From Roseomonas mucosa (GTDB lineage: Bacteria > Pseudomonadota > Alphaproteobacteria > Acetobacterales > Acetobacteraceae): 64,000 nt of DNA. Position numbers and translations under genes: made by a program. Within the stretch, counting starts at the first letter, position 1. The number at the start of each line of letters is the position of its first letter. The stretch is from the NCBI GenBank assembly GCA_945878375.1, contig CAMDWG010000004.1, positions 155,694-219,693 of the forward strand. The letters run 5' to 3'. A model generated the notes under the pieces. The model did not search any database. It worked only from the letters and a program-made list of their open reading frames with translations, and was not told the DNA's origin. Shown here piece by piece: positions 1 to 8,939 of the stretch.

Positions 1-1
1 C

Positions 2-631
2 CGGGAGACGGAATGGGAAGCCGCGCAGACCGTTGCACTCTGGGCGGCCCGGGGGCCGGGGATGGACTGGCGCAGCGGCGCGCAGGTGCCGACCAAGGCC
101 ACCCGCGCGCAACTGCTGCTGCTGGCGCTCGCCGCGCTGCTGCTGCGGGGCGGGGAACGGGTGCGGCTGTTCGGCCTGCCGCGCCCCTTCGCCGGGCGGC
201 ACGCGCTGCCGATGATCGCCGAATCCCTCCCCCAGATGGCCCCCGCGCCGGAGGATCGCCGCATCGCCCGCCATGCCCGCGCCGTGCTGTTCGGCGATTT
301 CTGGGACGGGCTGGACGCCACCCGCCAGGCCATCGGCGCGCTGGCGGCACAGGGGGTGCGCGGGCACCTGCTGCAGGTGCTCGACCCGGCGGAGGAGACG
401 CTGCCCTATGCCGGCCGCATCCGCTTCGAGGGCCTCGGCGCCGGCATCGCCCCGGCCCTGATCCCGCGCGTGGAATCGGTGCGGGAGGTCTATGCCGAAC
501 GCCTGGCGCGCCATCGCGCGGCGCTGTCGGCGCTGGCGCAATCCGCCGGCTGGACCTTCGCCACCCACCGCACCGACCAGCCGCCGGAGACGGCGCTGCT
601 GGCGCTGCACCAGATTCTGGCACCGGCATGA
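2..631 (+). CDS. DUF58 domain protein, C-terminal part (5' end outside window)
   Basis: The frame is open from the left edge, reading RETEWEAAQ before the first Met at 62, so the gene starts upstream and only about 209 residues are visible. The style (an Arg/Glu-rich lead-in, then a region computing on offsets and ending LLALHQIL) fits the C-terminal half of DUF58 proteins. These are usually encoded beside MoxR AAA ATPases and BatA-like membrane proteins. The next two genes are BatA/DUF4159-type and amidotransferase-like membrane proteins, which supports the call. The cellular role of such clusters (envelope or protein-complex maturation) is only inferred. Confidence 0.8.
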   Translation, partial: RETEWEAAQTVALWAARGPGMDWRSGAQVPTKATRAQLLLLALAALLLRGGERVRLFGLPRPFAGRHALPMIAESLPQMAPAPEDRRIARHARAVLFGDFWDGLDATRQAIGALAAQGVRGHLLQVLDPAEETLPYAGRIRFEGLGAGIAPALIPRVESVREVYAERLARHRAALSALAQSAGWTFATHRTDQPPETALLALHQILAPA

Positions 632-722
632 GCGCGCGGGGCAGGAGGCGGGGGGGTGGGATGTCCGTGACCCTCCGCCGCAGGGCAGCACGGCCCTCTC
701 GCGTCCGCGCTGCGCGCGGCCA

Positions 723-747
723 CCCTCTCCCGCCACGCGGGAGAGGG
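723..747. repeat. perfect GC-rich inverted repeat between DUF58 and DUF4159 genes
   Basis: CCCTCTCCCGC at 723-733 and its exact reverse complement at 737-747 flank a 3-nt spacer CAC. The surrounding 670-800 stretch also carries CCCTCTCGCG- and CTCCCTC-like fragments, resembling the dispersed intergenic palindromes common in GC-rich alphaproteobacteria. It lies in the 178-bp gap before the DUF4159 gene and could act as an mRNA hairpin. No T-tract follows, so a classical terminator is unlikely. Confidence 0.6.
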
Positions 748-809
748 AATAACGCTACCCACTCCCTCTACCGCCTTGGCGGGGAGCGTCGGGGTGGGGA
801 CCGCGCGCC

Positions 810-3533
810 ATGCTGAGCCTGGGCCCCATCGCCTTCGCCGCACCCTGGCTGCTGGTGGCGCTGCCAGCCCTGCCCATCCTGTGGTGGCTGCTGCGCGTCA
901 CGCCGCCGGCCCCAAGGCGGCAGGATTTCCCCGCCATCGCCCTGCTCCGCGACCTGCCGGTGCCGGAGGAAACGCCGAACCGCACGCCCTGGTGGCTGCT
1001 GGCGCTGCGCCTGCTGGCGGCGGCGCTGATCATCCTCGGCCTCGCCCGCCCGGTCTGGGGGCCGTCGGCCGCCAGCGGGGGCGAGGGGCCGCTGCTCATC
1101 GTGATCGACGATGGCTGGGCCGCCGGCGCGGATTGGCCCGACCGCATCGCCGCCGCCGAGGCCGCGCTGACCGCCGCCAGCCGCGACGGTCGCCGCGCCG
1201 CGCTGCTGCTGACCGCCCCCGCCGCTGGGCCCGAACCGCTGCGCGCCACGGCCCTGATGCCGCCCGAGGAGCTGCGCGGCCGCGTCGCCGCCCTGCGCCC
1301 AAAACCCTGGGCGCCGGACCGCACCGCCGCGCTGGCGGCGCTGCAGGCCTGGACCCAGGCCCATCCAGGCCCCTTCACCACGCTCTGGATCGCCGATGGG
1401 ATCGAGCACGCCCCTTCCGCCGACGCCGCGATGCCCCTCGGCGCCGCGCTGGCCGCCGGCGGGCGGCTGACCGTCGCCCGCGCCGAGGGCCGCCCCACCC
1501 GCCTGCTGCCGCCCCCCCGCGCGGAGGCCGAGCGGCTGGTCGTCACGATCCACACCACGCCGCTTCCCATCCCGAGCGAGGTCACGGTGCTCGCCCGCAC
1601 CGGCGATGGCCGTGCGCTGGACCGCGCGGTGGTGCAGGTGCCGGCCGGCGCCACCAGCGCCGAGGCCGCGCTGCCGCTGCCGATCGAGATCCGCAACCAG
1701 GTCGTGCGGCTCGACCTCGACGGCGTCACGGGGGCCAACGCCACCGTGCTGCTGGATGAACGCTTCCGCCGCCGCCCGGTCGGGCTGATCGCGGGCGGGG
1801 AGGACGCCGCCGCCGACGTGCCGCTGATCGGGGAGTTGTTCTACCTCGACCGCGCGCTGTCGCCCTTCGCGGAACTCCGCCGCGGGCCGGTGGACCAGCT
1901 GTTGCAGCGGCGCCTGTCGGTGCTGGTGCTGGCCGACCGCCCCGTCTCCGACGCCAGGGAGGCGGCAGCACTGGCGCGCTTCGTGAACGAGGGCGGCACG
2001 CTGCTGCGCTTCGCCGGCGCCCGCGTGGCGGAGGCGCCGGATGCGCTGCTGCCCGTGCCGCTGCGCGCCGGCGAGAGGCAGATCGGCGGCGCGCTGTCCT
2101 GGGAACGGCCGCAGACCCTCGCCCCCTTCCCCGAAGGCTCGCCCTTCGCCGGGCTGCGGCCGACGCCGGATGTGGCGGTGGAGCGGCAGGTGCTGGCGGA
2201 GCCCTCGGCGCGGCTGGCGGAGCGCATCTGGGCGCGGCTCACGGATGGCACGCCGCTGGTCACGCATGAAAGCCGCGGCGCGGGCAGGATCGTGCTGTTC
2301 CACGTCACCGCGAATGCGGATTGGTCCAGCCTGCCGCTGTCGGGCCTGTTCGTGGAGATGCTGAAGCGGCTGGTCGCGCTCTCGGCCGGCGTCGCGGGGG
2401 CGGAGGGCGATGCGCCGCTCGCGCCGCTGGAAACGCTGGACGGTTTCGGCCGGCTCGGCCCGCCGCCCCCGGGTGCGCTGCCCCTCGCCGCCGCGCGGAT
2501 CGGAGAGGAAGCGGCCTCTCCGCGTCATCCGCCGGGCTGGTATGGCAGCGGCACCGCGGAGGCCGGGCAGCGCCGGGCGCTGAACCTCGGCGCGGGCATC
2601 CCCGCGCCGCGCGCCGCCGCGCCGCCGCCGCAGGCCGCGCGCCTCGCCGGCATCGGCGGGGTCCCGGCGGAACGCGACCTCGGGCCGTGGCTGTTGGCCT
2701 TCGCGCTGCTGCTGCTGGCGGCGGATCTGCTGGCCTCGCTGGTCCTGCGCGGGGCGCTTGGGCGGGCGGCGCTGGCGCGCGGGCTGGTGCTGGCAGTTCT
2801 GGCTGGCGCCGCGCCGGCCTTGGCGCAGGATGGCAGCGCGGCGCTGGCGACGCGGCTGGCCTATGTGCAGACCGGCCAGCCAGAGGTGGATGAGATCTCG
2901 CGCCAGGGTCTCGCGGGGCTGTCGGAGTTCGTGAACCGCCGCACCGCGGCCGCGCTGGCCGATCCGGTGGGCGTCGTGCCGGGGCGCGACGATCTGTCGA
3001 TGTTCCCCCTGCTCTACTGGCCCGTGCTGGGGGATGCGCCGCAGCCGGATGCCGCGATGGCCGCCGCGCTGAACGCCTTCATGCGCCAGGGCGGCATCAT
3101 CCTGTTCGACACCCGCGACGAGGGCTCGGGCGAGGGCTTCGCGCCCGGCGCGCGCGCGGCGCTGCGCCGCATCACGCGCGACCTGTCGGTGCCGCCGCTG
3201 GCGCCGGTGGCGGAGGACCATGTGCTGCGCCGGGCCTTCTACCTGCTGCAGGACCTGCCCGGCCGCTTCAGCGGCGGCACGGTCTGGGTGGCGCGGGAAC
3301 AGGACCGGGCGAATGACAGCGTGAGCCCGGTGATCATCGGCGGCCATGATTGGGCGGCGGCCTGGGCGGTCGATGCGCGCGGCAACACGCCCTATGCCGT
3401 CATCCCCGGCGGCGCGCGGCAGCGCACCTTGGCGTATCGGTTCGGCGTGAACCTCGTGATGTACGCGCTGACCGGCAACTACAAGGGCGACCAGGTGCAT
3501 GTGCCGGCCATCCTGGAAAGGCTGGGCAATTGA
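810..3533 (+). CDS. BatA/DUF4159 domain membrane protein
   Basis: A 907-residue membrane protein. Residues 1-95 form a BatA (aerotolerance-regulator N-terminal) domain with two membrane helices, near 7-29 and 62-82. The middle is a large extracytoplasmic region. Two further helices lie near 625-645 and 652-672. The C-terminal 220 residues match the DUF4159 style (AYVQTG..EVD at the start; GGIILFDTRDEG in the middle). Such proteins are encoded with MoxR, DUF58 and amidotransferase-like partners; their biochemical role is not established. The start is the first Met of the open frame and directly precedes the first helix. The next gene follows after 31 bp, consistent with one transcript. Confidence 0.88.
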   Translation: MLSLGPIAFAAPWLLVALPALPILWWLLRVTPPAPRRQDFPAIALLRDLPVPEETPNRTPWWLLALRLLAAALIILGLARPVWGPSAASGGEGPLLIVIDDGWAAGADWPDRIAAAEAALTAASRDGRRAALLLTAPAAGPEPLRATALMPPEELRGRVAALRPKPWAPDRTAALAALQAWTQAHPGPFTTLWIADGIEHAPSADAAMPLGAALAAGGRLTVARAEGRPTRLLPPPRAEAERLVVTIHTTPLPIPSEVTVLARTGDGRALDRAVVQVPAGATSAEAALPLPIEIRNQVVRLDLDGVTGANATVLLDERFRRRPVGLIAGGEDAAADVPLIGELFYLDRALSPFAELRRGPVDQLLQRRLSVLVLADRPVSDAREAAALARFVNEGGTLLRFAGARVAEAPDALLPVPLRAGERQIGGALSWERPQTLAPFPEGSPFAGLRPTPDVAVERQVLAEPSARLAERIWARLTDGTPLVTHESRGAGRIVLFHVTANADWSSLPLSGLFVEMLKRLVALSAGVAGAEGDAPLAPLETLDGFGRLGPPPPGALPLAAARIGEEAASPRHPPGWYGSGTAEAGQRRALNLGAGIPAPRAAAPPPQAARLAGIGGVPAERDLGPWLLAFALLLLAADLLASLVLRGALGRAALARGLVLAVLAGAAPALAQDGSAALATRLAYVQTGQPEVDEISRQGLAGLSEFVNRRTAAALADPVGVVPGRDDLSMFPLLYWPVLGDAPQPDAAMAAALNAFMRQGGIILFDTRDEGSGEGFAPGARAALRRITRDLSVPPLAPVAEDHVLRRAFYLLQDLPGRFSGGTVWVAREQDRANDSVSPVIIGGHDWAAAWAVDARGNTPYAVIPGGARQRTLAYRFGVNLVMYALTGNYKGDQVHVPAILERLGN

Positions 3534-3564
3534 GCGCGCGCATCGCTGCTGAGAGAGGCGCGCC

Positions 3565-5724
3565 GTGAACCAGAGCTTTGCCGGCCTCGATCTCGCGCCC
3601 GTCATCCCGGCCTGGCTGCTGGCCGGGCTTGGCGTGGTCGCGCTGGCGGCGCTGCTGCCCGCCTTGCTGCGGATCGCGGTGGGCGCGGATGGCCGGCGCC
3701 GGATCAGCCCCGCGCGCGGCGCGCTGCTGCGGCTCGCGGCCTTCGCGGCGCTGTTCCTCGCTTTGCTAAACCCCCGCCTGGTGCAGGAAACGCGGGAGAC
3801 GCGGCCCGATGTCGCGCTGCTGGTCATCGACCGGTCGGACAGCGCGACGCTCGGCCCCCGCGCGGCGCAGATCGAGGCGGCGCGCCAGCAACTCGAAGCC
3901 CGCGCCGCGCGCCTGCCCGACCTCGAGCTTCGCACGGTGGAGGTGCCGGAAGGCGGCAACCAGGGCACGCGGCTGTGGTCGGCGATGGACCGCGCCCTGG
4001 CCGAGATCCCGCGCGCGCGCCTGTCCGCCGTGATCGCCCTGACCGATGGGCAGGTGCACGACATCCCCCCCGCCCCCGCGCTGGATGCGCCCTTCCACCT
4101 GCTGCTGCCCGGCCGCCCCGGGGAGGTCGATCGCCGCATCCGCGTGGTGGAGGCTCCGGGCTTCGGCATCGTCGGCCGGCAGGTGGAACTGCGCGTGGTG
4201 GTGGAGGATCTCGGCGCGACGAGCCAGGGCGGCGCCGCGCGACTGTCGATCCGCCGCGACGGCGGCGCGCCGCGCACCGAATCTGTCGCGGTCGGGCGGG
4301 AACAGCGCATCGCCATCCCGATCGAACGCGGCGGCCAGACCGTGGTGGAACTCGCCGCCGAGGCACGGCCGGGCATCGCGGGGGACCCGCGTGGCGGTGA
4401 GGTCAGTGACCTCAACAACCGCGCCGTGGTCAGCATCAATGGCGTGCGCGACCGCCTGCGCGTGCTGCTGGTCTCGGGCGAGCCGCATGCGGGCCAGCGC
4501 ACCTGGCGGCGGCTGCTGAAGGCGGATCCGAATGTGGATCTGGTGCACTTCACCATCCTCCGCCCGCCCGAGAAGGACGATCTGACCCCGCTGCACGAAT
4601 TGGCGCTGATCGCCTTCCCGGTGCGGGAGCTGTTCCAGGTGAAGCTCCGCGAATTCGACCTGATCGTGCTCGACCGCTTCGGCAATCGCGGGCTGCTGCC
4701 ACCGGTCTATCTGCGGAACATCGCCGACTATGTCCGCGGCGGCGGGGCGCTGCTGCTCTCGGTCGGGCCGGAATTCGCGGGGCCCACCAGCCTCGCCTCC
4801 ACCCCGCTCGGCCAGGTGCTGCCGGCGCGGCCGCCGACCGGGCCGGGCGCGGCGCAGGCCGGGCTGATCGAGCAGCCCTTCCGCCCGCGCGTCACCGCGA
4901 CCGGCGCGCGGCACCCGGTGACGGAAAACCTGCCCGGCGCCAACCCCGCCGAAGGCCCCGGCGAGGCCCAATGGGGCCGCTGGTACCGCGCGCTCCGCGC
5001 CGAGGCCCGCGCCGGCCAGACCGTGATGGAAGGCCCGGGCGGCACGCCCCTGATGGTCCTGGACCGCGTCGGGGAAGGCCGCGTGGCGCTGGTGCTGTCC
5101 GACCATATCTGGCTGTGGTCACGCGGCCATGATGGCGGCGGCCCGCAGGGCGAATTGCTGCGCCGCATCGCCCATTGGACGATGAAGGAACCGGAGCTGG
5201 AGGAGGAAGACCTCACCGCGCGGATCGAGCATGGCCGGCTATCCGTGGTGCGCCGCAGCCTCGATGCCGGGCCACCGCCCGAGATCGCGGTGACCGCCCC
5301 CGATGGCGCCGTCACCCGCCACCGGCCGGAGCCGCGCGGCGGCCGCGCGGTGCTGGAGGTGCCGGCGACCCAGCCCGGCGTCTGGCAGGCCAGCGATGGC
5401 CGCCGCACCGCCTTCGCCGCCGCCGAGGCCGGCAACCCGCTGGAGATCGCGGACCTCCGGGCCGATGCGGCCCGGCTGCGCCCACTGGCGGACGCCACCG
5501 GCGGCGCGGTGCGCTGGTTGGGTGCGGAAGCCGCCCCCGCAGTGCCGGAATTGCGCCGCGTCGCGGCGGGTCGGGACACGGCGGGGCCGGGCTGGATCGG
5601 GCTGCGCCGCAACGCCGACCATACCGTGACAGGCATCACCGCCCTGCCGCTGCTGCCCCCCTGGCTGGCGCTGCCGCTGGTCCTCGGCCTCGCCATCCTG
5701 GCCTGGCGGCGGGAAGGGCGCTGA
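3565..5724 (+). CDS. membrane protein with glutamine-amidotransferase-like domain
   Basis: A 719-residue protein starting at GTG, with GAGAGAGG placed 6 nt upstream as ribosome binding site. Two N-terminal helices (about 13-37 and 52-73) are followed by a von Willebrand-like beta strand ending in IDRSDSA. From about residue 299 (RVLLVSGEPH) to 530 lies a class I glutamine-amidotransferase-like fold of the type found in this cluster. A last helix lies at about 693-713. I do not see a confident Cys-His-Glu catalytic triad, so the domain is probably structural or binding rather than an amidotransferase. It is the third member of the DUF58/DUF4159 cluster. Confidence 0.82.
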   Translation: MNQSFAGLDLAPVIPAWLLAGLGVVALAALLPALLRIAVGADGRRRISPARGALLRLAAFAALFLALLNPRLVQETRETRPDVALLVIDRSDSATLGPRAAQIEAARQQLEARAARLPDLELRTVEVPEGGNQGTRLWSAMDRALAEIPRARLSAVIALTDGQVHDIPPAPALDAPFHLLLPGRPGEVDRRIRVVEAPGFGIVGRQVELRVVVEDLGATSQGGAARLSIRRDGGAPRTESVAVGREQRIAIPIERGGQTVVELAAEARPGIAGDPRGGEVSDLNNRAVVSINGVRDRLRVLLVSGEPHAGQRTWRRLLKADPNVDLVHFTILRPPEKDDLTPLHELALIAFPVRELFQVKLREFDLIVLDRFGNRGLLPPVYLRNIADYVRGGGALLLSVGPEFAGPTSLASTPLGQVLPARPPTGPGAAQAGLIEQPFRPRVTATGARHPVTENLPGANPAEGPGEAQWGRWYRALRAEARAGQTVMEGPGGTPLMVLDRVGEGRVALVLSDHIWLWSRGHDGGGPQGELLRRIAHWTMKEPELEEEDLTARIEHGRLSVVRRSLDAGPPPEIAVTAPDGAVTRHRPEPRGGRAVLEVPATQPGVWQASDGRRTAFAAAEAGNPLEIADLRADAARLRPLADATGGAVRWLGAEAAPAVPELRRVAAGRDTAGPGWIGLRRNADHTVTGITALPLLPPWLALPLVLGLAILAWRREGR

Positions 5725-5781
5725 CCCCGCGCGAGCGAAGGTGACGTGACGCGGGCCGGCAGCGTCGCCAACTCTGCCCGG

Positions 5782-6137
5782 ATGCGCCGCGCCCTTCTCC
5801 TGCTGCCGCTGCTGCTGGCCGCTGCGCCCAGGGGCCGACGCTGCAGCAGCGCCTGTCCACCTTCGTCGGCCGCAGCGAGGGCGATGTGGTTGCGGAACTC
5901 GGCGTGCCCGTCCGCATCCATGAGGCGGAGGGGCGGCGCTTCCTGCAATACGAACAGCGGCGCACGGTCGCCTATTCCGAACCTGGCTTCTACCACCCAC
6001 GCTCCGGCCCCTGGGGTCCGCGCTGGGGGTATGTGCCGGCGCCGCCTTCCTATGCCGTGCTGGGCTGCGACATCACCTTCGCAGTTCGGGCGGGGCGGGT
6101 GGAGAGCTTCACTTTTCGGGGCGATGGCTGTTGGTGA
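5782..6137 (+). pseudogene. small outer-membrane-type lipoprotein, frameshifted at the lipobox
   Basis: The signal peptide is read in one frame from ATG 5782 (MRRALLLLPLLLAA). The mature protein is read in another frame from 5823 (CAQGPTLQQRLSTFVGRSEG) to the stop at 6137. The frames join exactly at the lipobox: one extra T between 5822 and 5824 would give LLAA-Cys and restore a lipoprotein of about 119 residues. No start codon opens the second frame upstream. Either the copy is broken by a one-base deletion or this is a sequencing error. The mature part has the SEGDVVAELG pattern of small SmpA/OmlA-like or unnamed lipoproteins. Function unknown. Confidence 0.75.
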
Positions 6138-6205
6138 CGGGACGGCTGGGCGGCCCTTGCGTTCCGGGCTTCCGCCGGAAGGGCCATTCGCCTAGGTATC
6201 GTGGC

Positions 6206-6832
6206 ATGCGCGCTGTCCCCATCCTCGCTTCCGCCCTGCTGCTCATGCTGGTGGCGCCCGGAACCCGCCCCGCCCTCGGGCAGGGGACGGGCGGGCCCGG
6301 CATGATCCGCCCGCAGCAGCAGCAGGCGCCCACCGTCGGCGCCGCGCCAGCGCTGCCCGGCCTCGCCGCGCGCCGCGCACCAGGGCCCGCGGCGGCCACG
6401 GTGGACCCCACCGCCCTGTCGCCCAATGCCGCGTTGTTCGACGCGATCGCGCGCGGCGATTTGGGCGCGGCGCGGGATGCGATGGGGCGCGGCGCCAGCC
6501 TCGAGGCGCGCAACCCGCTCGGCCTCACGCCGCTGGATGCAGCGGTGGATCATGGGCGGAGCGACATCGTCTTCTACCTGCTCTCGACGCGCGACATGAC
6601 GCGCGGGCCGGTGATCTCCGAACCCGCCTCGGCGCGGCCCGCGCCGCAGCCAGCCGCCCCGCGCCCCGCGCCGCAGCGCGAAGCCGCACCCGCCCCGGCG
6701 GTGCCGCGCGGCGCGGCGCTCTGGGCCGGCAATGGCGGCGCGGCGCGGCCGGAGGCCGGCTTCCTCGGCTTCGATGCCGGCCGCCCCGAAGGCGCCGCCC
6801 CGCCGTCCGCCTCGCGCGGCGGACGGAGCTGA
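6206..6832 (+). CDS. secreted ankyrin-repeat protein
   Basis: The chosen start (ATG 6206) begins a signal peptide, MRAVPILASALLLMLVAPG, ending near an Ala-rich cleavage region. The frame is open 25 codons further upstream, but that part looks like shadow sequence. Residues 80-130 hold ankyrin-like repeats (ALFDAIARGDLGAARDAM, then NPLGLTPLDAAVDHG). The remainder is Pro/Ala-rich and low in complexity. Of about 208 residues only the ankyrin portion is informative. Export to the periplasm is likely and the binding partner is unknown. The gene follows the broken lipoprotein by 68 bp on the same strand. Confidence 0.72.
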   Translation: MRAVPILASALLLMLVAPGTRPALGQGTGGPGMIRPQQQQAPTVGAAPALPGLAARRAPGPAAATVDPTALSPNAALFDAIARGDLGAARDAMGRGASLEARNPLGLTPLDAAVDHGRSDIVFYLLSTRDMTRGPVISEPASARPAPQPAAPRPAPQREAAPAPAVPRGAALWAGNGGAARPEAGFLGFDAGRPEGAAPPSASRGGRS

Positions 6833-6847
6833 CGCGGCAGCGCTCCG

Positions 6848-7942
6848 TCAGCCGCTCACGCGGCACAGATCCAGGATGTGGTGCGTGACGGACTCTGGCT
6901 GTTCCTGCTGCACCCAATGGCCGGCGCCGGGGATCAGGTGACAGTCCAGCATGCGTGTGCAGGCCTCCGCCTGCATGCGCCGAAGCGCGCCCGGCATCTG
7001 GTGGATGCCCCAATCGGCGGCGCCGGAGACGAAGACCGAAGGCACCTCGATCCGCCGCCCGCTGAACAGGCGAAGCTCCGCCGCGTTGCCGCCGCCGGTC
7101 TGGCAGCGATACCATTGCAGCCCGCCCTGGAAGCCGGTGCGCGCATATTCCACCGCATAGACCGCGAGTTCGGCATCGGGCAGCCAGTCGCATGGGGCGT
7201 CGGGCATGTAGGGGGCGACGGCGTCCGCCATCGTCGCGTGCAGCGGCATCACATAGTAGTCCGGCAGCTTCGCCAGTTCCCCGGCCGTCCAGCCGGCGAG
7301 TTCGAAGGGCTGGTTCCCCGGCCAATCCGCGCTCTTGTGGTGGTAATAGGCGCGGAGGAAGGCGTGCAGCCCCTGCGGTGCCTGCAACATGTCCGCGTTC
7401 GCCGGCCGCGTCGCGTAGTACCACTGGTAATGCTTGCGCGGCCGGGGCAGCGCCGCCAGGTCGTCATGCACCGGATCGCGCGCCGCCGCCGCCCAGCCGG
7501 GCGGGCCGGCGAAGGGCGAGCTCATCATCGCGACGCGCGGGAAGACATCCGGGCGGATCAGCGCGCACCACGCCGCAACCGGCGAACCGAAATCATGCCC
7601 CACCACCGCATGCACCCGCGCGATGCCCATCGCATGCAGCAGCGCCAGCTGGTCCCGCACCAAGTTCGGCATGCGGAAGGGCGCGAGGTCCGCGTCGTAC
7701 TCCGCGCTCCAGCCCGTGGTGCGGCCATAGCCGCGCTGGTCGGGCGCGATCACGTGGAAGCCGGCGGCGGCGAGCGCGGGCATGACCTTTCGCCAGGAAT
7801 AGGCGAGTTCCGGAAAACCATGCAGCAGCAGCAGCACGGGGGCGCCCGGGGCGCCTGCTTCCAGCACATGCATGTCGAGCCCATTTACGCCCGCGACGAT
7901 GCGCGCGCGAATGCCGTCCGGAAGTCCTGCGAGCGCGTCCAT
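6848..7942 (-). CDS. epoxide-hydrolase-like alpha/beta hydrolase
   Basis: A 364-residue enzyme. The oxyanion-hole motif HGFPE is at 41-45, the nucleophile Asp117 is in GHDFGS, and the charge-relay Asp310 (AADWG) and His342 (GAGHW) complete the triad. Asp rather than Ser in the nucleophile elbow places it with epoxide hydrolases or haloalkane dehalogenases; the HGFPE motif favours epoxide hydrolase. The open frame extends 61 codons upstream, but MDALAGLPDG is the natural start because the upstream part overlaps the divergent aminotransferase. The substrate cannot be predicted. Confidence 0.85.
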   Translation of the reverse strand: MDALAGLPDGIRARIVAGVNGLDMHVLEAGAPGAPVLLLLHGFPELAYSWRKVMPALAAAGFHVIAPDQRGYGRTTGWSAEYDADLAPFRMPNLVRDQLALLHAMGIARVHAVVGHDFGSPVAAWCALIRPDVFPRVAMMSSPFAGPPGWAAAARDPVHDDLAALPRPRKHYQWYYATRPANADMLQAPQGLHAFLRAYYHHKSADWPGNQPFELAGWTAGELAKLPDYYVMPLHATMADAVAPYMPDAPCDWLPDAELAVYAVEYARTGFQGGLQWYRCQTGGGNAAELRLFSGRRIEVPSVFVSGAADWGIHQMPGALRRMQAEACTRMLDCHLIPGAGHWVQQEQPESVTHHILDLCRVSG

Positions 7943-8030
7943 CTTTCCCCCTGGTTTCTCCCCTGGCGCGGCTTGCCGCTGGCCGCGCACGCGCCCAGAG
8001 TCGGCGCGCTTCGAGCGGGAGACAAGAGCC

Positions 8031-8939
8031 ATGTGGCAGGCGCGCACCATCATCCACAACGGCCACGCGATTCCCTTCGAGGAGGCGCGCATCCACCCGC
8101 TGGCGCTCGGCGTCGCCTTCGGCATCGCGGTGTTCGAGGGGCTGCGCGCCTACCGCCATCCCACGACCGGCGCCTTCACCGTCTTCCGGCTGGAGGAACA
8201 TCTGGACCGCCTGGAACAGGGGATGAAGGTGCTGCGCTTCGCCGATCCGCCGTCGCGGGATGTGCTGCGCGATGCGGTGCTGGAGGTGATCCGGCTGAAC
8301 GCGCCGGATGACGACGCCTATCTGCGCCTGCAGGTGCAGATCGAGGGGATGGGGATGATGGCGACCACCGGCCCCGTCGGCTGGATCGCCGCCGCGCTGC
8401 CGCGCGAACGCAGCACGAAATTCGCGACCGGCCTGGCCGCCCAGGTCTCGTCCTGGACACGGCTGCCCGACAACGCGATGCCGCCGCGCATCAAGGCGAG
8501 CGCGAATTACCACGCAGCCCGGCTGGCCACCTTGCAGGCCAAGGCGGATGGCTATGACAGCGCGATCCTGCTGACCACGCGCGGCAAGGTGAGCGAGGCC
8601 GCCGCCGCCTGCCTGTTCCTGGTGCGCGACGGCGCCCTCGCGACCCCGCATCGCGGCAGCGACATACTGGAAAGCATCACGCGGCAGACGGTGATCGCGC
8701 TGGCGCGCGAATTGTCGATCCCGGTCGAGGAGCGGGAGGTGGACCGCAGCGAGCTTTACATCGCAGACGAGGTTTTCCTCTGCGGCACCGGCCAGGAATT
8801 GGTGCCGGTGACCAGCGTAGACCGCCTGCCGGTCGGCGCCGGCGTGCCGGGCGCGATCACGAAGCGCCTCCAGGCCGCCTATGAAGCCGTGGTGCGCGGC
8901 ACGACGGACGCCCACCCGGAATGGCGGACGCCGGTCTAG
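8031..8939 (+). CDS. ilvE: class IV PLP aminotransferase (branched-chain type)
   Basis: A 302-residue fold-type IV PLP enzyme. The N-terminal GVAFGIAVFEGLRAY matches branched-chain aminotransferases, and Lys155 (PPRIKASANY) is the expected Schiff-base lysine. SEAAAACLFLV and ESITRQTV provide the phosphate-binding part. ATG 8031 is preceded by GGGAG 9 nt upstream, while the longer frame overlaps the divergent hydrolase. The reaction would be transamination of Leu/Ile/Val or a related amino acid with 2-oxoglutarate. D-amino-acid or aminodeoxychorismate specificity cannot be excluded. Its stop shares the 4-bp CTAG with the convergent hyuA stop. Confidence 0.82.
   Translation: MWQARTIIHNGHAIPFEEARIHPLALGVAFGIAVFEGLRAYRHPTTGAFTVFRLEEHLDRLEQGMKVLRFADPPSRDVLRDAVLEVIRLNAPDDDAYLRLQVQIEGMGMMATTGPVGWIAAALPRERSTKFATGLAAQVSSWTRLPDNAMPPRIKASANYHAARLATLQAKADGYDSAILLTTRGKVSEAAAACLFLVRDGALATPHRGSDILESITRQTVIALARELSIPVEEREVDRSELYIADEVFLCGTGQELVPVTSVDRLPVGAGVPGAITKRLQAAYEAVVRGTTDAHPEWRTPV

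Noticed and set aside
768..4685. 1305-codon open frame on the minus strand opposite the DUF4159 and amidotransferase-like genes
   Set aside because: High GC gives long open antisense frames; the translation is Arg/Gln/His-rich with no domain, while both plus-strand genes are clear.
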